This document shows positions 39,431 through 48,318 of a stretch of DNA of 64,000 nucleotides, piece by piece (the first letter of the stretch is position 1; each line of letters opens with the position of its first letter). The stretch is from Bacillota bacterium (GTDB taxonomy: Bacteria; Bacillota; Clostridia; Acetivibrionales; DTU013), in the NCBI GenBank assembly GCA_023439545.1, contig JAEXNT010000041.1, positions 1 through 64,000 on the forward strand, read 5' to 3'. Made by a program: the position numbers and the translations under genes. Below the pieces are notes generated by a model. That model was not told the origin of the DNA. It saw nothing but the letters and a program-made list of their open reading frames with translations, and made no database searches.

Positions 39431-41279
39431 TCCCGTCGCCATCCTCTCCTGATTTACCCGTATTGATCGGGAGCCAGAGCTTTACGATTGCCCCGCCGTC
39501 CTCACCATTACCCAGCAGGAGCTTTGCAGTATCACCGAACGTTATATTAAGGCGGTTCATTATGTTCCGGATCCCTATATGTTTTCCGCCTCCGCTTTCG
39601 TCTCGTTCCTGATCGCTAAGAATGCTGATATTCTCATCGGAGTAGCCCCTGCCGTTGTCCTGTATTCGTATAATATATGATTTATCGGGAAACTCCGGAT
39701 CGGGTTCCGCTGAGATCCTGATCCTGAGAGTCTGCCCGTTGTCTTTGAAACCATGAACAATGGAGTTCTCGACAAAAGGCTGAAGCAGCAAGGGAGGGAG
39801 CTTTTGCTTCATGTACTGTTCAGGAACCGATATTTCCGGTTCCAGACGCGCCGTGAACCTGATCTTCTGTATCCCAAGATAATTTTGTATGAAGTCCATC
39901 TCATACCTGAGTTCCGTCATGGAATTACCAACCTGTAGCAGATAGCGGAAATAGTTAGAAAGATATATGGACATTTTCTGAACCGTTTTTACATCGTTCA
40001 ATGCCGCAAGACTATAGACAATATTCAGACTATTTGCAAAAAAATGTGGATTGATTTGCATCTGCATGCTTCGTAGCTCCGATTTTCTTGATTCCAGTTC
40101 TGCGTTTGCCGCCTTGAGATCTGAATTCGCCGCCTTAAGCTCCGCATTCTTTGCTTTAAGCTCACCTTCATAGATATCGATTTTGAGCTTCTGTATCTGT
40201 GAAACCATACTGTTGAAGGTGTTTATAACAAGCCGGAATTCTTCAGGCCCTCTGTTTTCGAGCCTCACGTCCAGTTCGCCCCGCATGATGCGATTCATGC
40301 CTTTGACCAGTTCCTTCACGGGCTTAATAATGATACCCTGCAAAAATGCAAAATAAATCAGCATAATAACAAGCAGGCTTACAGGAAGAATAACAATCAT
40401 AATTTTAAAAAAGTCAAAATTCTTGGTCAGCACCTGTTCGTTGATCAGTTGTGCATAGACAATTCCGGCATTATTGGCCGGTTGTGCGATAACGAGATAT
40501 CTATCGCCGCTATCGGGTACGCTGACTGTCTGAAAGCCTGCCTTACGCAAGTTATCGCACCTGGCAATAATGGTTCTGTCGGGTATTCTGTTATTAGTGG
40601 AAAATAAGATTTTCCGCTCTCGGTCCGTGATTACGGTCCCGATTTTTTCATTCTTTTCGGTACCATATTTTACAAGGAATCTTTTTATATCGATCCTGGC
40701 GCCGATAAAACATCCGGCCGAATTACTGATGATACAGACCAGACCCGGCTCATCTTCTGTCATATCCACCTTCCATTGTGAGTCCGTGCCTTTTTCGGCT
40801 GTCATACGTGCCAAGCCGATCAAACCTCTGTTTATTCTTTCGTAATCCCTTTTGCTGTCGGGTAATGACGATGTGTAAGAGATCAGTTCATCATTATTCT
40901 GTGAGTAGACAAAAAGACTGTCAACCACCATACCAAAGTAACTAATGTCTTTGCTGAATTTCCTGGATATATTTGACAGGCTGTAATAATATTCAGTGCT
41001 TTCTTTTTCACTAAGGTTGAAATTGACGATATCAGCGTTTTCCCCATTGATACTCATGGTACCGATCAGATAATCCCTGACCTCGCCGAGAGAGTCGTCC
41101 ATTTTTCCGACTATGGACGGCAGCAGCTTCATATAGGATTCCGCGACTTGATTACGTACTGTCCGGATTGCATAAAAATTGTAATAAAGGAGTGCAATCT
41201 CAAGCAGCAGCATTATTACGAGAAATAATAAAGAAACCTTGAAACGAAGAGTTTTTAAGAATGTCATATCAATTCGCAT
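39423..41279 (-). CDS. Sensor histidine kinase (YesM-like)
   Basis: The 618-residue membrane kinase has helices near 10-32 and 285-308 enclosing an extracytoplasmic sensor of about 250 residues, then HAMP, a coiled coil with repeats (LKAANSDLKAANAELESRKSEL), a His_kinase box with phosphoacceptor His in MQINPHFFANSLN, and a HATPase domain (VENSIVHGF, DNGRGY, GIRNIMNRL). It overlaps the response regulator gene by 8 nt. The ATG at 41279 has GGAAGGG 3-4 nt upstream; an ATG at 41294 has none. Confidence 0.92.
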   Translation of the reverse strand: MRIDMTFLKTLRFKVSLLFLVIMLLLEIALLYYNFYAIRTVRNQVAESYMKLLPSIVGKMDDSLGEVRDYLIGTMSINGENADIVNFNLSEKESTEYYYSLSNISRKFSKDISYFGMVVDSLFVYSQNNDELISYTSSLPDSKRDYERINRGLIGLARMTAEKGTDSQWKVDMTEDEPGLVCIISNSAGCFIGARIDIKRFLVKYGTEKNEKIGTVITDRERKILFSTNNRIPDRTIIARCDNLRKAGFQTVSVPDSGDRYLVIAQPANNAGIVYAQLINEQVLTKNFDFFKIMIVILPVSLLVIMLIYFAFLQGIIIKPVKELVKGMNRIMRGELDVRLENRGPEEFRLVINTFNSMVSQIQKLKIDIYEGELKAKNAELKAANSDLKAANAELESRKSELRSMQMQINPHFFANSLNIVYSLAALNDVKTVQKMSIYLSNYFRYLLQVGNSMTELRYEMDFIQNYLGIQKIRFTARLEPEISVPEQYMKQKLPPLLLQPFVENSIVHGFKDNGQTLRIRISAEPDPEFPDKSYIIRIQDNGRGYSDENISILSDQERDESGGGKHIGIRNIMNRLNITFGDTAKLLLGNGEDGGAIVKLWLPINTGKSGEDGDGNV

Positions 41280-41382
41280 AAACCCTTCCGTCATAATTGG
41301 CAGTTACAAATTGGATTATTGCATACTTTATGTAAAAATGTCAATGGGTAGCTGCAGACTATCGTCCACAACACTGATACAT

Positions 41383-42267
41383 TCAATTTAATATGGCAAT
41401 TGCCAGTCTTCTTCCTGTCGGAGTCGCTGCCAGCCCTCCTTCGGCAGTTTCCTTCAATGCCGGAGGCATAAGTTTTCCTACCGATTTGGCAGCCATGATG
41501 ACCTCATCCGCCGGTATGACACTCTCAATTCCGGCCAGAGCCATTTCCGCGGCAGCTAAAGCTTGTACGGCTCCCATGGCGTTCCGCTTTATACAGGGGA
41601 CTTCGACCAATCCGGCTATCGGATCGCATACCAGACCCAGAGTATTTTTCATGGCAATTGCACAGGCATTTGCAGCCATTGAAGGATTCCCGCCCATTAC
41701 CTCGGTCAGAGCTGCCGCCGCCATCGCCGACGCACTACCGCATTCAGCCTGGCAGCCTCCTTCTGCGCCTGAAATACCCGATTGCCTGGCGATAACCTTT
41801 CCTATTCCGCCGGCTGTAAACAAGCTCATAATAATCCGTTCTTCAGGAATGCTTCTTTCCTCCATCACAGTCAGAAGAACGGCGGGAATAATTCCGCACG
41901 AGCCTGCTGTAGGTGCAGCCACAATTCTTCCCATACTTGCATTTAGTTCGGATACAGCCAGCGCTTTTACAAGAATTTTGTCCAGCAGTGGATCGGCAAA
42001 GGCGAGTCCTTTATCCGCTGCCTGCTTTAATTTCAAAGCGTCGCCTCCGCTGAGGCCGCTGGCCGATTTAAGCCCCGGCTGTAATCCATCATGCGCCGCC
42101 TGCTTCATTACAAGAAATCTTTGCCGCATTTTATCTAGAAGCTCACCCGGAGCCTTTTCCATAGTCCGGCACTCATATTCCAGAACAATATCGGATATTC
42201 TTTTACCGCAGGCGGCCGCTGTTTCCGCCAACTCTTTGATACTCGTCATTTCCCGCATGTCCATCAT
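41383..42267 (-). CDS. sdaAA: L-serine dehydratase, alpha subunit
   Basis: The 294-residue subunit holds the catalytic part of the iron-sulfur serine dehydratase, which converts L-serine to pyruvate and ammonia. Motifs PTAGSCGIIPAVLL near residue 118 and GGCQAECGSASAMAAAALTEVMGG near 168, with a later conserved Cys in LVCDPIAG and VPCIKRN, supply the 4Fe-4S ligands. The start overlaps the beta-subunit stop (ATGA). It is the last gene of the GH39-M20-sdaAB-sdaAA run. Confidence 0.95.
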   Translation of the reverse strand: MMDMREMTSIKELAETAAACGKRISDIVLEYECRTMEKAPGELLDKMRQRFLVMKQAAHDGLQPGLKSASGLSGGDALKLKQAADKGLAFADPLLDKILVKALAVSELNASMGRIVAAPTAGSCGIIPAVLLTVMEERSIPEERIIMSLFTAGGIGKVIARQSGISGAEGGCQAECGSASAMAAAALTEVMGGNPSMAANACAIAMKNTLGLVCDPIAGLVEVPCIKRNAMGAVQALAAAEMALAGIESVIPADEVIMAAKSVGKLMPPALKETAEGGLAATPTGRRLAIAILN

Positions 42268-42932
42268 TCTTCCGTAACAGGTTTTATTGCTATTGCCTTT
42301 GACACCTTGGATATTTGCTTTATTTGAGCTGCAATTTCATCAGGTATTGACTGGTCCGCTTCAATTATCATAATTGCTCTACCTCCCTTGATGGTACGGT
42401 ATCCCTTAATATAAGCTATGTTTATTTTCACGGAAGCCAGTACGCGGGTCACAGCTGCTATTATACCGGGCTCGTCCTTATAAATCACCGCCAACGTATG
42501 ATATTGCCCGGATAATTCAACACCAATTTCATTTATTCCGGTTATGAGAATATTTCCTCCTCCGATTGAGGCTCCTTTGACGGTAATAGATCTGCCGCTC
42601 CGTCCCCAGGCCCGGATACAGACAGTATTTGAATGTACCTGGCCCAGGTCTGCCTCTTCAAAGCTGAGTTTCATTCCACGCTGCCCGGCAAGAAACAGAC
42701 TGTTTCTTATGCGTGCATCGTCAACGCCGAAGCCCATCAAGCCAGCCGCCAATGCACGATCTGTACCATGCCCCCGGTATGTCTTTGCAAACGAACCATG
42801 CAGAAGGATTTGCGCTTTTACAGGCTCTTCCTCGAGGATAAGCCTTGCCACTTTTCCGATCCTCACCGCACCTGCGGTATGGGAGCTGGAGGGCCCCACC
42901 ATTATTGGGCCGATTATATCGAATACATTCAA
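42264..42932 (-). CDS. sdaAB: L-serine dehydratase, beta subunit
   Basis: The 222-residue subunit has the family N-terminus IGPIMVGPSSSHTAGAVRIG, the HGSFAKTYRGHGTDRALAAGLMG segment and a C-terminal ACT domain (about 148-220) that may bind serine. Genes overlap by 4 nt on each side, with the M20 gene and with sdaAA, so translation is coupled. Confidence 0.95.
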   Translation of the reverse strand: MNVFDIIGPIMVGPSSSHTAGAVRIGKVARLILEEEPVKAQILLHGSFAKTYRGHGTDRALAAGLMGFGVDDARIRNSLFLAGQRGMKLSFEEADLGQVHSNTVCIRAWGRSGRSITVKGASIGGGNILITGINEIGVELSGQYHTLAVIYKDEPGIIAAVTRVLASVKINIAYIKGYRTIKGGRAIMIIEADQSIPDEIAAQIKQISKVSKAIAIKPVTEE

Positions 42933-44263
42933 GGCATTTCCTCCAGCCTTTCATTTCCAATGAGACGTTCCCACATGTTCAGGTAGGTTTCCCTGGTGAA
43001 CTGAGGACGATAACTCTGCTTTATTCTCATGGCTTCCGCCGCTCCGTTCCACAACAGATCAATAATGGTCATTGCCATTGCCTTAGCCGGCAGAATATAC
43101 GCGGCTTCTTCGCTCATAATCCGGAAATCACGGCTATGCGCCTGACCCTTATATCCGCCCATAGTCGGCTGAATTACAGGGATGATGCTGCTTAGATCAC
43201 CTATATCCGTTGAGCCGAACATATCGACACCTTCCTCGATGTTATCGACACCCGGGAGTTCTACCGCATTGATTTTAAAAAGCTCCCCCATGCCGAAATT
43301 CTGGTTCAGGGGAAGATATCCCGGCAGTTCCATAATTTCTACCTTAGCCCCGATCGCATATACTCCGCCCCGGATGGCCATGTTTACCTTCCTGTTTGCT
43401 TCCATCACCGCCTCAATGCTTTTTCCCCTCACATAGGTCTCCATTCTTACGTCCGCAGGCACAATGTTCACTAAGTCGCCGCCTTTGGTAATAATCGGGT
43501 GAACCCGTATATGGTCTTCATCGCGGAAGGTTTCCCTCTGTGCATTGATGCACATGAGTGCCGCCATGGCTGCATTAAGCGCATTGATCCCTTCATGTGG
43601 CGCCGCTCCGGCATGGGCCTCCTTGCCTGTGATCCGAACCATTTTACCGACAAAGCCCGTGCTCCCTCCATGTACAAAGACATTGCATGCCGGAGTATCT
43701 GCCTGACAGTGAACCATCATCGCCATATCGATATCATCAAATGCCCCCAGACGTATAAGCTCCTGTTTACCTCCAAGAAAGCCTATCCTTCCTTGTTCCT
43801 TAAGGCCCTGCCTGAATTCAAGCTCGGAGAATTCTTCAGCGGGAACAGCCATAAAGGAGATATCCCCGTCAAGGTACCTCATTGCTCCGCTCTTTACAAA
43901 CCCCAGGGCTACTCCCAGCATGGCTGCGATCTGGGCATTGTGCCCGCAGGCATGGGTTGCCCCTGTTATTTTATCCGCTTGGGGGTGCAAGGGACATAAT
44001 ACAGCATCCATCTCGCCCAGCACTGCCGCTTTGCATAGGCTATTCCTGCCTTTGAGAGTAGCTTTCACACCTGTTATGGCCATACCGTCTTTATATTTGA
44101 CCGATAGCTGGGAAAAGACGCTCTTTACCAACTCCGACGTTCTGTATTCCTTATATCCCATTTCCGGATTTGAAAGAACCGACCGTCCTATACTGAGTAT
44201 GTCTTCCCTATGATCATCAATAACCGCGCATATTTCCCTTTTAAGCTCGTTTTTGGTCATCAT
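42929..44263 (-). CDS. M20D-family amidohydrolase
   Basis: The 444-residue metal-dependent enzyme has the M20D signature ATHACGHNAQ near residue 105, a glutamate pair in VPAEEFSE near 145, a dimerisation domain and a late AHSRDF His. Relatives cleave N-acyl amino acids, aminobenzoyl-glutamate or other amides. The ATG at 44263 has GGAAGG 5 nt upstream; an ATG at 44287 lies further out. It overlaps sdaAB by 4 nt and follows the GH39 gene by about 33 nt, suggesting that its product is an amino acid such as serine, which is inference. Confidence 0.9.
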   Translation of the reverse strand: MMTKNELKREICAVIDDHREDILSIGRSVLSNPEMGYKEYRTSELVKSVFSQLSVKYKDGMAITGVKATLKGRNSLCKAAVLGEMDAVLCPLHPQADKITGATHACGHNAQIAAMLGVALGFVKSGAMRYLDGDISFMAVPAEEFSELEFRQGLKEQGRIGFLGGKQELIRLGAFDDIDMAMMVHCQADTPACNVFVHGGSTGFVGKMVRITGKEAHAGAAPHEGINALNAAMAALMCINAQRETFRDEDHIRVHPIITKGGDLVNIVPADVRMETYVRGKSIEAVMEANRKVNMAIRGGVYAIGAKVEIMELPGYLPLNQNFGMGELFKINAVELPGVDNIEEGVDMFGSTDIGDLSSIIPVIQPTMGGYKGQAHSRDFRIMSEEAAYILPAKAMAMTIIDLLWNGAAEAMRIKQSYRPQFTRETYLNMWERLIGNERLEEMP

Positions 44264-44296
44264 GCCGTCCTTCCCGCTATGAATCATTTTTAGGGC

Positions 44297-45769
44297 TTAT
44301 GCCTTTTCAATAGTGTAGAAGATAAATGAGCATTCACTCAACGTATGGCGTAATTCAAGAATGCCCTCGCAAATTTCAATCTTATCCATAATGCATAAGG
44401 GCTCCGAAGATTTATTCAATTCTTCAATTTCATATTTACGCAAATATTGCGGTGATCCCATCCCCTGCCATTTTCTAAAAGCGTTCCCATTATCTTTGTT
44501 TACCAAATATCCCTTAATTCTATATGTTCCATTGATATTTTTTAAAAGAATAGCCTCATCATATCTATTTTCCTTAAGCTTCCATTCACCGCCTGTAAAA
44601 TCGGAAGATTCTACTTCGGGCATGTTCCAGGTCAGTATCTTGCATTCGCCGTATAAAGATTTTGTAATACGGATGGAATCAACATTTGTAGGAATTTCAT
44701 TATCGTACATGTCCGAAAGATATTTGAACGCGTGATATACGGGCTTTTTGATGCCATGCAGGTTAATGAGGCCGTATTTACCGCTGAAAGGCATCAATCC
44801 CGGACCCGATTCCTCGAATATATCAGAAAAAGTCCAGTATGAAAATGAATCAAGCAACCCAGCCGTATCTTTGATAGTCTGAAGGGCAAAAACCGGATTG
44901 AATTCGGAATCCTTGCCATATACATCTTCATGTACCGGTGTAGCATTCCATTCGGTGTAATGTATTTCAGCTTTATTGAATAAGGAATTGCGGACCTTAT
45001 CAACAGTATTTTCTCTAATATTTTTTACAAAAAGATTTTGTGGAGTGAATATCGCGGTTTCCTTCCCGCTTAAATCCAACGCTGAATTCGCGCTGTAGTG
45101 ATGTGATGAAACAAAATCCAAAGCTACGCCGTTCTTTGCACAGAAGTCAATTATCTCCTGTACCCATGCATTTCCTGCAGATGCCGGTCCTCCGACCTTC
45201 AGCCTTTTATCTATTTTTTTAACTGTTTCAGCGGTATTTCTATACAAAGTAAAGTAATCTTCCATACTGCCAGCCCAAAAGTAGTCAAGGTTGGGCTCGT
45301 TCCATACCTCAAACCGCCAGGTGATTACTTCCTCCAAACCGTATCTTTCTATACAGTGCCTGATAAAAGCATCTATCAGGCTGTTCCATTTGTCATAATC
45401 CTTTGGCGGGCTGATGTAACCTTTATATTTAAAGCAATACTGTGAGCCGCTTGCAAGCTGTTCCGGCATGAATCCGAATTCAACAAAAGGTTTAATACCA
45501 ATTTCAATAAAAAAATCATAAATCTTATCGAGATTCTGAAAATTAAAATAAGGTTTTCCTTCCTGATTCTCATTGTAAATTCCTACGCCGTCGCATAAAA
45601 CCCCATGAAATCGTATGTACTTAAAGCCTATATCCATTTGTATCTTACGAAGGTGTTCCCTGTAATCCTCCCTTAAAGCAAGGTACGCATGACATGATCC
45701 TATGCATTTTTGAAAACTTCTGTCGAATGCGATTGCAGATTCGAATAAATCAATCGATATTGTTTGCAT
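44297..45769 (-). CDS. Glycoside hydrolase family 39 enzyme
   Basis: The 490-residue TIM-barrel enzyme carries clan GH-A catalytic residues: acid/base Glu158 in FEVWNEPNL and nucleophile Glu273 in HYTEWNATP. GH39 includes beta-xylosidases and alpha-L-iduronidases. There is no signal peptide, so it acts on imported short glycosides. The C-terminal 150 residues form the usual beta-sandwich. It is the first gene of the run GH39-M20-sdaAB-sdaAA; a TATAAT on the minus strand at 45817-45822 may be its -10. Confidence 0.88.
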   Translation of the reverse strand: MQTISIDLFESAIAFDRSFQKCIGSCHAYLALREDYREHLRKIQMDIGFKYIRFHGVLCDGVGIYNENQEGKPYFNFQNLDKIYDFFIEIGIKPFVEFGFMPEQLASGSQYCFKYKGYISPPKDYDKWNSLIDAFIRHCIERYGLEEVITWRFEVWNEPNLDYFWAGSMEDYFTLYRNTAETVKKIDKRLKVGGPASAGNAWVQEIIDFCAKNGVALDFVSSHHYSANSALDLSGKETAIFTPQNLFVKNIRENTVDKVRNSLFNKAEIHYTEWNATPVHEDVYGKDSEFNPVFALQTIKDTAGLLDSFSYWTFSDIFEESGPGLMPFSGKYGLINLHGIKKPVYHAFKYLSDMYDNEIPTNVDSIRITKSLYGECKILTWNMPEVESSDFTGGEWKLKENRYDEAILLKNINGTYRIKGYLVNKDNGNAFRKWQGMGSPQYLRKYEIEELNKSSEPLCIMDKIEICEGILELRHTLSECSFIFYTIEKA

Positions 45770-45993
45770 TATAATACCCCCAGTTATACTTCCAGCATTA
45801 TGTTATAAGAATACAAATTATAATAGTGATTTGATATACATTTTGACGATATGCTTGACACTTTAACGATTTGTTTGCGAGAAGTATGGGGATTGTATCC
45901 GCAAAAGCTCAGAGAACGCACTGATATTTTGTCCGGATTGATTTAATGCCCATGGAGTCTGATTTGCACAGGCCATGCGCCCGATATGGAGGA

Positions 45994-46797
45994 TCATTTG
46001 AATAAGAAGCTGCGCATTAAAGTATTCACTGTTTCAGGTCGGTCTTGATTGGAATTGTGCCCCGCATTTTCAATCATATATAAGGTAATATTGCTATCCT
46101 CTTTTGCCCATGGCCCTGCAACCTTCTTTATATTGCCAAGGTTATCATCAGCGCCGCATAATAACAGTACCGGCTGCCTGAATCTGTATCCGGAATCCTC
46201 GTGCAGACAACTGACGATCATATCCATCATTACATCGACAAAAGTTTGTTTATCGAGCTTATTAAAACAACTGTAAATATAGTTCCTTACACTTTCATTA
46301 TCTGCACTTGCCTTGGTCATCTGAATTTTAAGCATTTCCCATGGATAACATGCAAAAATGTACCTTGAAGATTTGAGCATCATCCTTTCCATACCTGACA
46401 GTTTTCCAGTATTTCTGGTACAATCGATCAACACCAGTTTTTCGACCAATTCCGGTGAATAATAGGCGATTTCCTGCGCTAAATTACCTCCCATCGATTG
46501 CCCGATCAAGGTTGCGTTGTCTATGTGATACAGTTCATATAGCTTCCTGCAGTCGCTTATCATATCGGAGAACAGAAATCTCTTTCCGAGTTCTAATTTG
46601 GATAGACCATGCCCGCGGGCATCCCATGCGATAATATTATAAGTTGAATCAAATAAACCGAATTGCGCTTCAAACATAGTATGATCCATTCCTGCCCCGT
46701 GGAAAAACAGTACCCATTTGTCACCGGAACCTTTCCTGTACCAATAGTGAATACTACAGCTCAGATTCTCCAGAAAAAGATGCCGTAACTCTTCCAT
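45994..46797 (-). CDS. Alpha/beta hydrolase
   Basis: The 267-residue protein has the oxyanion motif FFHGAGMDHTMF near residue 33, a DARGHGLS loop, nucleophile elbow GQSMGGNLAQ near 97, Asp in LLCGADDNLG near 215 and His in AGHNSNQDRPE near 245: a complete catalytic triad. No signal peptide is present. The substrate is unknown; an esterase or lactonase role for the neighbouring sugar locus is possible. GAGGAGGG lies 8-9 nt before the ATG at 46797; an ATG at 46818 is less likely. Confidence 0.87.
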   Translation of the reverse strand: MEELRHLFLENLSCSIHYWYRKGSGDKWVLFFHGAGMDHTMFEAQFGLFDSTYNIIAWDARGHGLSKLELGKRFLFSDMISDCRKLYELYHIDNATLIGQSMGGNLAQEIAYYSPELVEKLVLIDCTRNTGKLSGMERMMLKSSRYIFACYPWEMLKIQMTKASADNESVRNYIYSCFNKLDKQTFVDVMMDMIVSCLHEDSGYRFRQPVLLLCGADDNLGNIKKVAGPWAKEDSNITLYMIENAGHNSNQDRPETVNTLMRSFLFK

Positions 46798-46967
46798 AAA
46801 ATCAACCCTCCTCATCAATTACACTCATGAGTTAAATTACTGCATATAACAAGAAAGGACAGTACTCCGTCTAAAACTAGCAACAGATTTTTAGAAGACC
46901 CACCGCAAAGAAAAGGTCACACCCGATATAAACGCCAGCAAACGCATAAAATTTTAATGTTAAAACG

Positions 46968-46999
46968 CTGAAAAGCCTTGCGGCGCAAGGCTTTTCAGA
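46968..46999. terminator. Hairpin terminator next to the left attachment site
   Basis: CTGAAAAGCCTTGC and GCAAGGCTTTTCAG pair perfectly around GGC. It lies 7 bp beyond the truncated tRNA copy and would have followed the intact tRNA-Ser(GCU) gene before the element inserted. Confidence 0.75.
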
Positions 47000-47005
47000 C
47001 AATTT

Positions 47006-47064
47006 TGGCGGAGAAGTGGGGATTCGAACCCCAGCTAGAGTTGCCCCTACTAACGGTTTAGCAA
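47006..47064 (-). repeat. Left attachment site: truncated tRNA-Ser(GCU) 3' part
   Basis: These 59 bp are identical to 59779-59837, covering CCA, acceptor 3' strand, T arm, variable arm and the 3' side of the anticodon arm. Identity stops in the anticodon loop (TTGCTAA), after which the sequence diverges. It cannot form a tRNA alone. Confidence 0.95.
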
Positions 47065-47201
47065 TGCGGTCACCCGCTTTTTCATCCTTTTAAAACTTTT
47101 AAAGTCTTTTATCAAACGATACAGAATAGCGGTTTTAGAAGTGCTTGCCTCGGAAATCGGTTTTCATTCTTTTGTTAAAGTTTATCAAGTTTTTGCTTCT
47201 T

Positions 47202-47222
47202 TTCTGTCCAAAATTCTGTCCA
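47202..47222 (+). repeat. Putative left integrase arm-type sites
   Basis: Two direct copies of TTCTGTCCA at 47202-47210 and 47214-47222, 12 bp apart. Matching TTCTGTCTA copies lie at the other end of the element (59702-59721) in the same orientation. Confidence 0.6.
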
Positions 47223-47226
47223 AAAA

Positions 47227-47254
47227 TAAAAAAGCATCCCTTAGGATGCTTCAG
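47227..47254 (-). terminator. Terminator of the cargo gene
   Basis: On the minus strand GCATCC-TAAG-GGATGC is followed by TTTTTTATTTTT. The hairpin overlaps the stop codon of the 319-residue gene. Confidence 0.85.
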
Positions 47255-48200
47255 AAATGGCACGAGTTACATTGTTTTTCCAATTACTTGTGTGTTGAAC
47301 TCTTATTATATCACTGCTATGAATATTAATTAATTCTGTGCGGCTCAGTTTACTAAATTCTTCCCAATCCTTCTTGAAAACATAGATAGCGTTTCCGTAT
47401 CTCACATTCTCAAGTATAACCAAGCCATTCTGTAAAATTGCTCCGAAATAAAGACTAAATCTATTTCTCCCACGTATGTAGTTTCTTATGTTTAGGGTTT
47501 CAAAAAACTTAATTCTTTCTTCCAGATCCCCTTTATCTATATTTGAGGTGTTTCTAATAGTACCCAGTATCGCTGATGAAGCTCCTCTGACTCCTGGAGG
47601 TAGCAACTCCCAGTCTACATACAGTGTTTCGATATACTCCTCAGCAGTGGAATCTGCAGCGAATACATCACATATACCTACATTCTCCTGTAACACATTA
47701 CAGTGATAAAGCAGGTCCTCTTCAAAATTAGTATCTTCTTTAGACAAGATCGTATCTATTGAAAATTTAAAAGTAAATAAATCGTTTGTCTGATCTATTA
47801 GTTCAATATTTATATTCAATAGTTGCGGTAAATAATAGTCTCTTTGATATACCTGCCTTGTCCAAGTTATGTCATGAGAGCCATTGCTCCAGTCACCGTA
47901 ATTGGGCACCTCTGCCGTATAGCTTGCTGAAACCATAGGAAGATGCTTGAGCACTATTTCCCTTCCATTTACATTATATTTAGAATATCGCCCAGTTTCT
48001 TTCTCAGGGATCAATGATTCTTCGAATGATATAGAACCGGCATTTGCAGTTATGCCAATATGTTCATAAATACCAGATTCGATATCAGATAGGGGTATCT
48101 GCTTAGCACATCCTACAACTATATCGCTTGATTCAATCATATCAAGCTTGCTCATTATTTCGATCGGTACCTTCCTAAAATTTTTCTTCCATCTTTTCAT
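47241..48200 (-). CDS. Unknown accessory protein at the integrase end of the element
   Basis: The 319-residue soluble protein has no motif, signal peptide or membrane helix that I recognise. It is rich in charged and aromatic residues, with a central YQRDYYLPQLLNINIELID segment and a C-terminal GRNRFSLYFGAILQNGLVIL part. GGAGGTGAT lies about 10 nt before the ATG at 48200. It is placed between the integrase terminator and the attachment site and has its own terminator, a position where satellites and prophages carry cargo such as defence or superinfection-immunity genes. Function is not assigned. Confidence 0.75.
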   Translation of the reverse strand: MKRWKKNFRKVPIEIMSKLDMIESSDIVVGCAKQIPLSDIESGIYEHIGITANAGSISFEESLIPEKETGRYSKYNVNGREIVLKHLPMVSASYTAEVPNYGDWSNGSHDITWTRQVYQRDYYLPQLLNINIELIDQTNDLFTFKFSIDTILSKEDTNFEEDLLYHCNVLQENVGICDVFAADSTAEEYIETLYVDWELLPPGVRGASSAILGTIRNTSNIDKGDLEERIKFFETLNIRNYIRGRNRFSLYFGAILQNGLVILENVRYGNAIYVFKKDWEEFSKLSRTELINIHSSDIIRVQHTSNWKNNVTRAISEAS

Positions 48201-48282
48201 AATAAATATCACCTCCTTTCCTTTATGTAAAATTATATCACTATAAGTCATAAAATGTTATGTTTTTACCAGAATATTTTCC

Positions 48283-48318
48283 AAAAAAAGAGCTCGCCAT
48301 TATGACGAGCTCTTTTTT
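48283..48318. terminator. Bidirectional terminator at the integrase end
   Basis: GAGCTCG and CGAGCTC pair around a 9-nt loop, flanked by seven A and six T. It overlaps the integrase stop codon and separates the integrase from the cargo gene. Confidence 0.85.

Larger units (their letters stand above)
46798..47240. other. 443-bp region with chromosomal terminator and left attachment site
   Basis: No gene is present. It contains the presumed original terminator of tRNA-Ser (46970-46997), the truncated tRNA copy that forms the left attachment site (47006-47064), and paired TTCTGTCCA repeats (47202-47222) that look like integrase arm sites. The first 150 bp show nothing recognisable. Confidence 0.7.

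Noticed and set aside
41393..42277. Plus-strand frame of 294 residues opposite sdaAA
   Set aside because: It mirrors the serine dehydratase gene codon for codon, is Ala/Ser/Pro-rich without motif, and has no ribosome-binding site; sdaAA on the other strand is certain.
47006..47064. A third serine tRNA gene
   Set aside because: Only the 3' part is present; the 5' acceptor strand, D arm and half of the anticodon arm are missing, so it is the att repeat.
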